A stretch of 64,000 nt of DNA from DASTHG01 sp035491895 (GTDB lineage Bacteria; Gemmatimonadota; Gemmatimonadetes; Gemmatimonadales; GWC2-71-9). The DNA lies in NCBI GenBank assembly GCA_035491895.1, contig DATJJY010000016.1, forward strand, positions 35,497 through 99,496, written 5' to 3'. Under the pieces are notes generated by a model. The model made no database searches, was not told where the DNA came from, and saw nothing but the letters and a program-made list of their open reading frames with translations. This document shows positions 17,082 through 24,206 of this stretch, in pieces; position 1 is the first letter of the stretch, and each line of letters opens with the position of its first letter. The position numbers and the translations under genes are program-made.

Positions 17082-17966
17082 CTATTCCGTCACCCGGGGT
17101 TTCCGCTTGCGCGTCCAGCCGATCGTGACGAGCTCCCGCGCGGCCCGCGTCCCGAGTGAATGCACCATCAGATAGGCGCCCAGGATCGTGAGGAGGATAA
17201 CAGAATAGAATCGCCACAAGAGCAGCATCGTAACGCCGCGCGTACCGAAGTCCCCGGCGAACCCCGACAGGAATGCCACTTCGATCCCGCCACCGCCCGA
17301 GGGGAGCGGAACGACGAGCGGCGAGGCCAGCAAGGCGAGGGCGCCGAAGAACATCTGCCCGAACGCTGGGGCGTTCGGCATGCCCCAGGCCAGCGCCGGC
17401 AGAATCAACGCGCGGGCGACCAGACTGACGGCGGTGAGCCCCGCGTTCACGGTCTGCACCCAGAGGGGCGCCCGCCGCACGTGGGCCCACGCCACGCGCC
17501 ACTGCCGCCGTACGCGGTGGCGGATGGCGCCGGCCCGCACGAGCCGCTGCGTCAGATAGATGACGAGCAGGACGGCGAGCGCCGCGATTTCGATGACGAT
17601 GAGGTCCGCCGCGATGTGACGCCTGAGCCACAGCTCGGCGGCGATCTTCCAATCGGGGACGTAGTGGATCAGCAGCGCGACCAGCATCAGGAGAAATACG
17701 GGCCATTCCCCCGCCACCTCCACGCCCACCGCCACGAGCGCGGTGACCGAGCGCATCCCCGCTTCGGTGAGGCCGGCGAACCGCGCCGCCTCTCCTCCGA
17801 GCCGGTTGGGGGTCAGGGTCGAGGCGGCCTCACCGTACAGATTGAGCCGGACCGCCGGCCAGAAACGCAGCGCGCCCCCCGCGGTCCAGGCCGCCAGTTG
17901 GATGCGCCAGGCGCGCACCAGGACGTCGAGCGCCAGCGCGGCCAGCGCGAGAACGTGGGGAATCAA
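17082..17966 (-). CDS. LPG-synthase-TM / UPF0104 family flippase-like membrane protein
   Basis: 294 residues with 6-8 hydrophobic helices. Conserved family landmarks are LNLYGEAASTLTPNRLGGEAAR after helix 2, VEVAGEW and PLPSGGGGIEVAF. This is the membrane domain shared with MprF. Without the catalytic domain, members are thought to move lipids, but the substrate is unknown. The TTG start overlaps the upstream small gene's stop as TTGA. Confidence 0.87.
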   Translation of the reverse strand: MIPHVLALAALALDVLVRAWRIQLAAWTAGGALRFWPAVRLNLYGEAASTLTPNRLGGEAARFAGLTEAGMRSVTALVAVGVEVAGEWPVFLLMLVALLIHYVPDWKIAAELWLRRHIAADLIVIEIAALAVLLVIYLTQRLVRAGAIRHRVRRQWRVAWAHVRRAPLWVQTVNAGLTAVSLVARALILPALAWGMPNAPAFGQMFFGALALLASPLVVPLPSGGGGIEVAFLSGFAGDFGTRGVTMLLLWRFYSVILLTILGAYLMVHSLGTRAARELVTIGWTRKRKPRVTE

Positions 17967-18073
17967 TCAGAACAGTCGCCGAGAGGATAGATGAAGCCAC
18001 AGTTGGTGCATGGGTTCTTGCACCCCCACGGTCGCTGGCGCACCGCCGCCCCGCACCGCAAACAGGCCGGCAA
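17963..18073 (-). CDS. 36-residue cysteine-rich zinc-ribbon-like microprotein
   Basis: Starts with TTG (MPACLRCGAAVRQRPWGCKN) and ends PLGDCSD. Six cysteines in 36 residues occur as C-x2-C, PWGC, PCTNC and a final GDC, typical of a metal-binding ribbon. It sits 7 bp after the MBL-hydrolase stop and overlaps the next gene by TTGA, so it is translated in line with the operon. It is too short for routine gene finding. Function unknown; redox or zinc roles are guesses. Confidence 0.65.
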   Translation of the reverse strand: MPACLRCGAAVRQRPWGCKNPCTNCGFIYPLGDCSD

Positions 18074-18080
18074 CGGCCGG

Positions 18081-18722
18081 TCAGGCGACGGGGAACGCGC
18101 CGGAGAGGAACGGATTGGAGCGACGCTCGACACCGATCGTGGTTGTAGGTCCATGGCCGGAGTACACGATGGTGGAATCGGGGAGAACCAGCAACTCCCG
18201 CTCGATGCTGCCGATCAGCGTCTCCAGGTCGCCGCCCGGGAGGTCGGTCCGGCCGATCGATCCCTGGAACAGCACGTCGCCGCTGAACACGGCGCCCTCA
18301 CCCGCCAGCGAGACCGAGCCGGGGGAATGCCCCGGTGTGTGCCGGACGTCGAACGCCAGCGCCCCGACCCGGACGGTCTCGCCCGGCGTCCAGCTCCGGT
18401 CCGGGGCCGGCAGCCGTTCGACGGGCGGCAGCCCGAACGCCGCCGCCTGCTCGGGTACGTGATCGTACAGCGGTCGGTCGGCCGGGTGCAGAAAGATGGG
18501 GGCGCCGGTTTCGGCGCGGACGCGTGACACGCCCAGGACGTGGTCGATGTGCGCGTGCGTGATCCAGATCGCGACCGGCCGAGCGCCTGCCTGTTCGACC
18601 TTGTGCAAGATCAGACCGGCCTCTTCCCCCGGATCGACGATGGCGCATTCCCCCGCCGTTTCGTCCACGACGAGGTAGCAGTTCTCGAGGAACGCGCCGT
18701 TCGCGATCTGGACGATCTTCAT
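18081..18722 (-). CDS. MBL-fold hydrolase (glyoxalase II-like)
   Basis: 213 residues. The binuclear metal motif THAHIDH is at 55-61, with further ligands in RHTPGHSPGS (His), SGDVLF (Asp) and VYSGHGPTTT (His). The sequence type is the hydroxyacylglutathione-hydrolase-like or persulfide-dioxygenase-like group; exact substrate unknown. ATG overlaps the trxB stop (ATGA), suggesting a thiol or redox role. Confidence 0.88.
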   Translation of the reverse strand: MKIVQIANGAFLENCYLVVDETAGECAIVDPGEEAGLILHKVEQAGARPVAIWITHAHIDHVLGVSRVRAETGAPIFLHPADRPLYDHVPEQAAAFGLPPVERLPAPDRSWTPGETVRVGALAFDVRHTPGHSPGSVSLAGEGAVFSGDVLFQGSIGRTDLPGGDLETLIGSIERELLVLPDSTIVYSGHGPTTTIGVERRSNPFLSGAFPVA

Positions 18723-19702
18723 GTGACCGCCGCGTGCTTCGCCGGTGCGAGCGCGCCGTTCGCCCGCAGGGCGGCGAGATACTTCTCGACCGCGATGGCG
18801 GCCGTCGTCGCATCGCCCACCGCCGTGGTGATCTGCCGCGTCACCTGACTGCGTACGTCGCCGGCGGCGAACAGGCCGGGGATCGACGTCATCATTTTTT
18901 CATCGGTGACGAAGTACCCGCCCTCGTCGTGGCGATAATGCCCTTCGACGAGACCGGCGTTGGGGCGGAAACCGATGAACACGAACACACCGCCGACCGC
19001 GAGCCGGCTCTTCGCACCGGTCACCGTGTCCTCCAGCTCCAGATGCGTGGTGCCCTTCTCGCTGCCGCCGACCTCGAGCACACGCTTGTTCCACACGACT
19101 GCAATCTTTGGATTTGCGAAGGCCCGCTCCTGCAGAATCTTGGACGCGCGGAATTCAGCGCGGCGATGCACGATGTACACCTGCTGAGCGTAGCGCGTGA
19201 GATAATCGGCCTCTTCCACCGCGGCATCGCCGCCGCCCACCACCGCCAGCACCTCTCCCTTGAAGAAGGCGCCGTCACACACGGCGCAGTAGGACACGCC
19301 CTTCCCCGCGTATTCCCGTTCCCCCGGCACACCGAGCTTCACCGGAGTCCCACCGGCCGTGAGGATCACGGCGGGAGCCCGGTATGTCCGACTGCGCGCG
19401 GTGACGACGTCGAACCACCCGTCCTCGGCTTTGCGGATCTTCTCGACCGTGTCGGTGACGATCTCGGCGCCGAACTTCCGGGCATGCTCGTGGAACCGCT
19501 GGGCCAGCTCCCACCCCTTGATGCTCTCGAACCCGATGTAATCCTCGATCAGGTCGGTGTTCAACAGCTCACCGCCCGGTGCGCCGCGCTCGATGGTGAG
19601 GGCGTTCAGCATGCCGCGCCCGGCGTACATCGCCGCGCACATCCCCGCGGGGCCGGCCCCCACGATGATCACGTCGTAGCTCGACTGCTTCGTCTCACCC
19701 AT
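18719..19702 (-). CDS. trxB: Thioredoxin reductase
   Basis: 327 residues. FAD motif VIIVGAGPAGMCAAMY at 11-26, redox centre CAVC (139-142) in SYCAVCDGAFF, NADPH motif VVGGGDAAVEEA, and the terminal FAD motif GLFAAGDVRSQVTRQITTA. Regenerates thioredoxin with NADPH. The ATG at 19702 is at the family start and overlaps the DUF309 gene by 8 bp. It could supply reductant to the peroxiredoxin encoded 3 kb upstream in the same run. Confidence 0.95.
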   Translation of the reverse strand: MGETKQSSYDVIIVGAGPAGMCAAMYAGRGMLNALTIERGAPGGELLNTDLIEDYIGFESIKGWELAQRFHEHARKFGAEIVTDTVEKIRKAEDGWFDVVTARSRTYRAPAVILTAGGTPVKLGVPGEREYAGKGVSYCAVCDGAFFKGEVLAVVGGGDAAVEEADYLTRYAQQVYIVHRRAEFRASKILQERAFANPKIAVVWNKRVLEVGGSEKGTTHLELEDTVTGAKSRLAVGGVFVFIGFRPNAGLVEGHYRHDEGGYFVTDEKMMTSIPGLFAAGDVRSQVTRQITTAVGDATTAAIAVEKYLAALRANGALAPAKHAAVT

Positions 19703-20051
19703 CGGTTCGGAATTCCAGGTGCGGGGGATCCGCCTCTCCCGCCAGGGCCCGCGACAGGCCGTCGCGGAAACGTACCATTTCGAGCTCGACCGCCGGGTGT
19801 TGCGGTCCGGCCAGCTTGGCCAGCGCCGCCGCACCCACGACGACGATCCCGTGGCGATTGCCACGCTCCCGGTGGAGCAGCGCCGCCGCGGCCTGGATCA
19901 ACCCCTGCCACACCCGACGCTCATCCTCGTCAATTATAGAACGCCAGACGGTTTCCAGGGCTTCGTGGGCGAGCCAATACTCGCCCGCGTTGAACAGTTC
20001 TACGGCGTTCTCCAGGTGCGCCCGGCGAGTTTCGGGTGTCATGAGAGCCAT
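19695..20051 (-). CDS. DUF309 domain protein
   Basis: 118 residues. The family core ELFNAGEYWLAHEALETVWR and RVWQGLIQAAAALLHRERGN (all-helical) is present. Function is unknown in the family. The first ATG (20051) lies inside the hairpin repeat at 20047-20094; the fourth codon, also ATG (20042), lies outside it and begins MTPETRRAHLE, so it may be the original start. Confidence 0.85.
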   Translation of the reverse strand: MALMTPETRRAHLENAVELFNAGEYWLAHEALETVWRSIIDEDERRVWQGLIQAAAALLHRERGNRHGIVVVGAAALAKLAGPQHPAVELEMVRFRDGLSRALAGEADPPHLEFRTDG

Positions 20052-20094
20052 CAGCCGTCAGCCGTCAGCGGCTGAAGGCTGAGGGCTGATGGCT
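20047..20094. repeat. Heptad hairpin repeat at a gene junction
   Basis: A left arm (20047-20070) made of TCAGCCN heptads pairs with a right arm (20071-20094), 22 of 24 positions. It holds the first ATG of the DUF309 gene and the stop and last codons of the upstream gene, which it translates as SAISPQPSAADG. Confidence 0.8.
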
Positions 20095-20858
20095 GACGGC
20101 TCTGCCCCGATTCTCAGCAGATTCACCGCTCCGTGACACGCGCTCACCGTCGCCACCAGCACCATGCCACCCTCGGGACGCCGCGCGGCCTCCGCCACCG
20201 TCCGCTCGCCGTCGAGCACCGCATCGACGGCGAACGTTCCCACGCCGAACACGTGATGCCGACACACGAACAGCGCGGGACCGGCCACCGGCTCACCCGC
20301 CTGGCGCATATGATCGGCGAGCCCGCGCACGGCATCGGGCATCTCCCAGGTGCGGGGAGCGCCGATCGCGGGACAGATTGCGGGCTCGATGCAATGCGTC
20401 GGACACACCCAGTCGGCGAACGACACGTAGCGCGTCCGATCGGGAGCCGTCCGGTCGTACGGCGTGTCCAGGCCGTCGGGCACCGGAACGATCTCCAGGA
20501 CGCGGCGTGGAAAGCGCGCCTGGGTGCGGCGCACGACCCATTCGAACATCAGGTGCGACATGTGCGGGGAGGGCACGACATGGTCACGAGCTGCCGCAGT
20601 CGGACCGGGGCTCGTGGTGAAGAAAAAATTGTCGAAAAAGGCATCCCATTCGCTGGTCACGAACGTCCGGTCCGGCGCATCCGGGAGCTCACGCCGGGCG
20701 CGACAATCCGGGTCGCGGTCCACCACGATCACGGTCCGGTACTCCGCCTTGCCGCGCGACTTTGCCTTCTCGAGCTGGCCGGCGTAAAACGTCCCGTAGC
20801 AGCCCCCACCCACCACGATGACGTCGCGCATCCGGGCGGGAACGGCCGGCTCGTTCAT
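20058..20858 (-). CDS. Rossmann-like nucleotide-binding protein with a Cys cluster
   Basis: 266 residues. The N-terminus has RDVIVVGGGCYGTFYAGQLE, a GxGxxG-type dinucleotide motif, then TVIVVDRDPDCRARRE. Residues 152-163 read CPTHCIEPAICP, a possible iron-sulfur or zinc site. The C-terminus is Gly/Ala rich, and its last dozen residues come from an intergenic repeat. I do not recognise a named family. ATG overlaps the SDR stop (ATGA); a second in-frame ATG lies 30 bp downstream. Confidence 0.75.
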   Translation of the reverse strand: MNEPAVPARMRDVIVVGGGCYGTFYAGQLEKAKSRGKAEYRTVIVVDRDPDCRARRELPDAPDRTFVTSEWDAFFDNFFFTTSPGPTAAARDHVVPSPHMSHLMFEWVVRRTQARFPRRVLEIVPVPDGLDTPYDRTAPDRTRYVSFADWVCPTHCIEPAICPAIGAPRTWEMPDAVRGLADHMRQAGEPVAGPALFVCRHHVFGVGTFAVDAVLDGERTVAEAARRPEGGMVLVATVSACHGAVNLLRIGAEPSAISPQPSAADG

Positions 20859-21583
20859 CGAATCAACCGCCCGCCGTCGACCGGCAACACCACGCCGGTG
20901 ACGTAGTCGTTTTCCAGGAAGTACAGCACCGCCGCCACGACGTCGTCGGGAGCGCCGAGCCGCTTGAGCGGTGTGGTGGCGACGAGATGCTCGCGAGCGC
21001 TCGCCGGCCAGTCCTCCGGCGGGAGGATCGCGCCGGGCGCGACGGCATTGACCGTGACCTCCGGCGCGAGCACTCGCGCCAGGCCCTGCGTCAGCATCAC
21101 CACCGCCGCCTTGCTGACGTTGAGCGGCAGATAAGCGGGCCACACCTCGAAGGCGGCCACGTCGGCGAGGTTGACGATCTTCCCGCGACGAGACCGGAGG
21201 TGCGGGGCGGCGCCCTGCGAAACGAAGAACGCCGCGGAGAGATTCAGGGCGAGGGTATCGTGCCACGCCGCGGCGGTGATCTCCGCAAGATCGGCTCGCG
21301 CGATCACCGCTGCGGAGTTGACCACGATGTCGAGCCGGCCGAACGTCTCGACGACCCGATCCGGCAGGGCCTTGGCGACCGCGGCATCGCGCAGGTCGCC
21401 GGGGAATCGCTCGGCCCGTCGTCCGGCGGCACGGGCCGCGCCGAGCGTAACCTCCGCCCCATCGGCCGACGCGTGATGGTGCACTGCGACGTCGCACCCG
21501 GCCCGCGCCAACCCGATGGCAATCGCCGCCCCCAGTCGGCGCCCCGCCCCCGTTACGAGTGCGACTCGGCCCGCGAGCTCCAT
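20855..21583 (-). CDS. Pteridine-reductase-like SDR lacking the catalytic Tyr
   Basis: 242 residues. The TGAGRRLGAAIAIGLA motif marks NADPH binding. IVNLADVAAF carries Asp141 in place of the usual SDR Ser, as in FolM/PTR1. VNAVAPGAILPPEDW and YVTGVVLPVDGGRL also match that group. The expected YxxxK Tyr is Leu154, with Lys158 present and Tyr151 three residues too early. Activity is therefore uncertain; it may reduce a pteridine or another substrate by a variant mechanism. Confidence 0.82.
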   Translation of the reverse strand: MELAGRVALVTGAGRRLGAAIAIGLARAGCDVAVHHHASADGAEVTLGAARAAGRRAERFPGDLRDAAVAKALPDRVVETFGRLDIVVNSAAVIARADLAEITAAAWHDTLALNLSAAFFVSQGAAPHLRSRRGKIVNLADVAAFEVWPAYLPLNVSKAAVVMLTQGLARVLAPEVTVNAVAPGAILPPEDWPASAREHLVATTPLKRLGAPDDVVAAVLYFLENDYVTGVVLPVDGGRLIR

Positions 21584-21588
21584 GCGGC

Positions 21589-22317
21589 TCAGTCCGGCGC
21601 CGCGAGCAGCGGCAGCACGTGCCCGGTCACCGTCGCGGCGTCGTCGGAAGCGAGCCACAGCACCGTCCGCACCAGATCGGCCATCTCGACGAAGCGCGCG
21701 CCGGATCCCATGTCGCGCAGGTTCGTGTCGGTGCGGACCGGCTCCGGCGCGATCGCATTGACGCGGATCCGGTCGTCCCGGAATTCGCGCGCCAGGGCCC
21801 GCGTCAGCGCCGCGACGCCGCCCTTGGCCGCGGCATAGGCGGCCAGATTCGGCTGCGGCTGGCGCACGGCGATGGATGCGAAGTTCACGATCGCGCCGCC
21901 GCCGCGCCGCCGGAGCGCCAGGACCGCCGCCTGACTCATCGAGAACACCGTCCGCACGTTGCTTGCGAGCTCGCGATCGAGTGCGGCAACGTCGCTCTCG
22001 AGAAATGGACCGTAGCTCGTGAGCCCTCCGGCCACGTTGACGAGGAGGTCGAGGCCGCCGAATTGCTGCTCGGCGGTGGCGACAGCGGCACGGGCGGCCG
22101 CCGGATCTCCCAGATCGCCCGCCGCGAACGCTGCCTCGATCCCGCGCGCCCTGAGCTCCGTCACCCGGGCCTCGAGCGCGTCCCGACGGCGGGCCGCCAC
22201 GACGACCTTCGCGCCGGCGTCTCCCAGTGCCGCCGCGATCGCGGCGCCGATCTGCCCCGCCTGAGCCGCGCCGCTCACGAGCGCTACCTTGCCGGCGAAC
22301 GACGCCTCCCGGCTCAC
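21589..22317 (-). CDS. Short-chain dehydrogenase/reductase
   Basis: 242 residues of classical SDR type. The glycine motif is slightly altered (VSGAAQAGQIGAAIA). NVAGG, the Ser in IVNFASIAV, and the YAAAK motif followed by GGVAALTRALAREF are present, so the triad looks complete. Substrate unknown; FabG-like reductases have this sequence style. The two adjacent SDRs are not close copies. Start overlaps the peroxiredoxin stop (ATGA). Confidence 0.88.
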   Translation of the reverse strand: MSREASFAGKVALVSGAAQAGQIGAAIAAALGDAGAKVVVAARRRDALEARVTELRARGIEAAFAAGDLGDPAAARAAVATAEQQFGGLDLLVNVAGGLTSYGPFLESDVAALDRELASNVRTVFSMSQAAVLALRRRGGGAIVNFASIAVRQPQPNLAAYAAAKGGVAALTRALAREFRDDRIRVNAIAPEPVRTDTNLRDMGSGARFVEMADLVRTVLWLASDDAATVTGHVLPLLAAPD

Positions 22318-22763
22318 TCCTTCTCCCGCACCGCGGCCACGATGTCGTCCACCGCGGGCGCGCCCCGCTGGGCAAAGCGCACCGTCCCATCCTTCCCGAT
22401 CACGTACACCGTGCGGGCGATTCCGCGGTCGTCCTCCTTCAACGCCTGGTACGCCCGCGCCATGACGCGGTCGGGATCGGACAGCAGCGGAAAATTGAAG
22501 CGCATCTTGTCGACGTACTTCTTGTGGGCGTCGACCGTCGCCGGGTTCACGCCGAACGGTCGGATCCCGGCCTGCTCGAACTTCGTCATCTCATCGCGCA
22601 CGGCGGAGAGTTGGCGGTTTCACCCGGGGGTGTTGTTGCCCGGATAGAACACGAGGGCGACAGATCCGCTGTGCAGCAGGTCTGTCAAGCGATACGTCTT
22701 TCCATCGGACGCCGTGGCCTCGAATGCCGGAGCACGAGAGCCGACCGCTAACGGTTCACTCAT
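22314..22763 (-). CDS. Peroxiredoxin (BCP/AhpC-TSA type) with in-frame TGA at the peroxidatic Cys: probable selenoprotein
   Basis: Reduces hydroperoxides. The frame from ATG 22763 reads MSEPLAVGSRAPAFEATASD and on to FYPGNNTPG, then TGA (22620-22622, codon 48), then NRQLSAVRDEMTKFEQ to a normal stop at 22314, 149 residues in all. BCP-type enzymes have FYPxDxTPGC here, with the catalytic Cys exactly at the TGA, so selenocysteine is the simplest reading. Both halves are conserved, including GVNPATVDAHKKYVDKMRFN. A SECIS-like hairpin follows the TGA. No second resolving Cys is seen. A sequencing error (TGC to TGA) or pseudogene is the alternative. Confidence 0.8.
22587..22613 (-). promoter_or_regulatory. 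Candidate bacterial SECIS hairpin
   Basis: The mRNA after the UGA folds as CAACTC/GAGATG (5 of 6 paired), a 2x2 internal loop, CGC/GCG, and a 5-base loop CGTGC. The apical loop starts 17 bases after the UGA and has G as its second base. Both agree with the usual bacterial SECIS spacing and loop rule. The hairpin is modest, and such rules are loose. Confidence 0.5.
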
Positions 22764-22797
22764 GTACGGTTTCTCCTTGCGTATTTCACCATACGCC

Positions 22798-23625
22798 TCA
22801 TCCATACGTGTTTGCTTTTCGTGTCTCCAACGCTTCCAACCATTCTACCGGGACCTCCATTCCTCCCAACAACGCGTGCGTGGTCCCTGTATCTCCTTCC
22901 CCATGCCAATCGGAGCCGCCGGAAACGGCGAGGTCGAGCTTGCGCGCCAGCTTCATCAGGCGCGTTTCGACATGCCGCGCATGGCTGGGATGTCGGACTT
23001 CGACGCCGTCGAGGCCATCGGCCTGCAGTGCCTTGAGCTGCGGCTCCTGCCCACGCTCACCGAGGTGGGCGGCGAGCACGAGGCCGCCACTCTGGTGGAC
23101 CAGGTCCGCCACCTCGCGCAGCGTGGGGAGCGCCTTTTCGACGAAGGCCGGCCGGCCACGGCCGAGGAACCGATCGAACGCCTGCTCGAAATCGTCGACG
23201 ACGCCCGCGTCGATGAGGGCGCGCGCCACGTGCGGCCGTCCCAGCGACCCAGCGCCCGCCTGGTAGGCGAGGTCCTCGAGATCGATCTCGACCCCCAGCC
23301 GCTGCAGCTTCTCCACCATCTGCGCCCCGCGCCGTTCCCGTGCCGCCCGCGCCCCGGCGAGGAATTCCTCGAGGGCCCGGTCTCCGACGGGGAGGAAATA
23401 CGCGAGGAGATGCATCTCGCCCCAGGGGGCACGGACGCTGAACTCGCACCCCGGCACGACCTTCACGCCGACATCCTGCCCGGTAGCCTGGGCGCCGGGG
23501 ATGCCTGCGAGGGTGTCGTGATCGGTGAGGGCGATGGCCGCGAGGCCGACGGCGTTGGCGCGACGCACGACCGCATCGGGGCTCGCCTGGCCGTCCGACG
23601 CGGTGGAATGACAGTGCAGATCAAC
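22798..23625 (-). CDS. PHP-domain phosphoesterase; start codon unclear
   Basis: About 275 residues. VDLHCHSTASDGQASPDAVV and ALTDHDTLAGIP are the first two PHP metal motifs; PGCEFSVRAPWGEMHLLAYF, LAAHLGERG and SGGSDWHGEGDTG supply the rest. Related proteins are 3',5'-nucleotide or oligonucleotide phosphatases. Homology begins at VDLH, but that codon is GTT. The nearest canonical starts in frame (GTG 23736, ATG 23748) would add Arg/Pro/Ser-rich sequence that is only a shadow of the upstream gene. CTG at 23619 is another option. Confidence 0.85.
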   Translation of the reverse strand, partial: VDLHCHSTASDGQASPDAVVRRANAVGLAAIALTDHDTLAGIPGAQATGQDVGVKVVPGCEFSVRAPWGEMHLLAYFLPVGDRALEEFLAGARAARERRGAQMVEKLQRLGVEIDLEDLAYQAGAGSLGRPHVARALIDAGVVDDFEQAFDRFLGRGRPAFVEKALPTLREVADLVHQSGGLVLAAHLGERGQEPQLKALQADGLDGVEVRHPSHARHVETRLMKLARKLDLAVSGGSDWHGEGDTGTTHALLGGMEVPVEWLEALETRKANTYG

Positions 23626-23890
23626 GTGCGCCGTAGGCGCCTTCCGGGGCGGTCCAGGCGGGCTGCGATTGGTGGAACAGCTCGAGCAGCTCGCGGTCCG
23701 AGAGATCCCGGAGCGCGGCGTCGGTGCGGCGCGCACCGAGCGGCGCATAGCGCGTGAATCGGCGCTTACGCTCGGGGCCGGTACCGAGCTGGTACATCAA
23801 TCCGTACTGATCCTGGCCGTAGACCGTCGACCGACCCGACGGATACACCGCCCATTCCTGTCCCTCCACGGTGAGCGCGCGCGGCGGCAT
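23621..23890 (-). CDS. Conserved hypothetical protein
   Basis: 89 residues, MPPRALTVEGQEWAVYPSGR, then STVYGQDQYGLMYQLG and LRDLSDRELLELFHQSQPAW. It reads as a short beta-rich segment followed by one helix. No family name comes to mind. Start overlaps the upstream small gene's stop by one base. The pair sits between the E2 gene and the PHP gene. Confidence 0.75.
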   Translation of the reverse strand: MPPRALTVEGQEWAVYPSGRSTVYGQDQYGLMYQLGTGPERKRRFTRYAPLGARRTDAALRDLSDRELLELFHQSQPAWTAPEGAYGAR

Positions 23891-24204
23891 CAGGCCTCCG
23901 CCCCGGCGGCGAGGGAAACCTCACTCCACAGCTCCCACGCATCGGGAGCGTACGTCACGAGGCTCTGCAGTTTCTTCTCGAGTTTCGTCTCTTCGGGCAA
24001 CCGAGAGGCTTGTGCGCGATGCGACATCTCGGTCTGGCTCTCCGAGAATTCGATGAACAGCCGGGGATCTTTCGCGTTGCGAAACACCCAGATCCGCTGT
24101 CCGCGCGCGTCGGCGAACTGCACCAGCTCCCGCAACGTGGCGAGGTAGTCGAGCTCGTTCGCGGCGGGTACTCGCACGCGCGCGGCCGTCAGCACCTTCG
24201 GCAT
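23890..24204 (-). CDS. Conserved hypothetical protein
   Basis: 104 residues, MPKVLTAARVRVPAANELDY. The middle, GQRIWVFRNAKDPRLFIEFS, looks like a strand pair of a small alpha/beta (antibiotic-monooxygenase or dimeric barrel-like) fold, followed by a charged helix. That is only a resemblance. It begins 2 bases after the E2 stop, so it is co-transcribed. Confidence 0.72.
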   Translation of the reverse strand: MPKVLTAARVRVPAANELDYLATLRELVQFADARGQRIWVFRNAKDPRLFIEFSESQTEMSHRAQASRLPEETKLEKKLQSLVTYAPDAWELWSEVSLAAGAEA

Positions 24205-24206
24205 CG

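Noticed and set aside
15643..17706. 687-residue reading of the aspartase frame
   Set aside because: The first 217 residues are shadow of the LPG-synthase-like gene; the family start is at 17055.
22620..22805. Reading the peroxiredoxin as two separate genes or a pseudogene
   Set aside because: The frame continues without shift, both halves are conserved, and the only fault is TGA at the catalytic codon.
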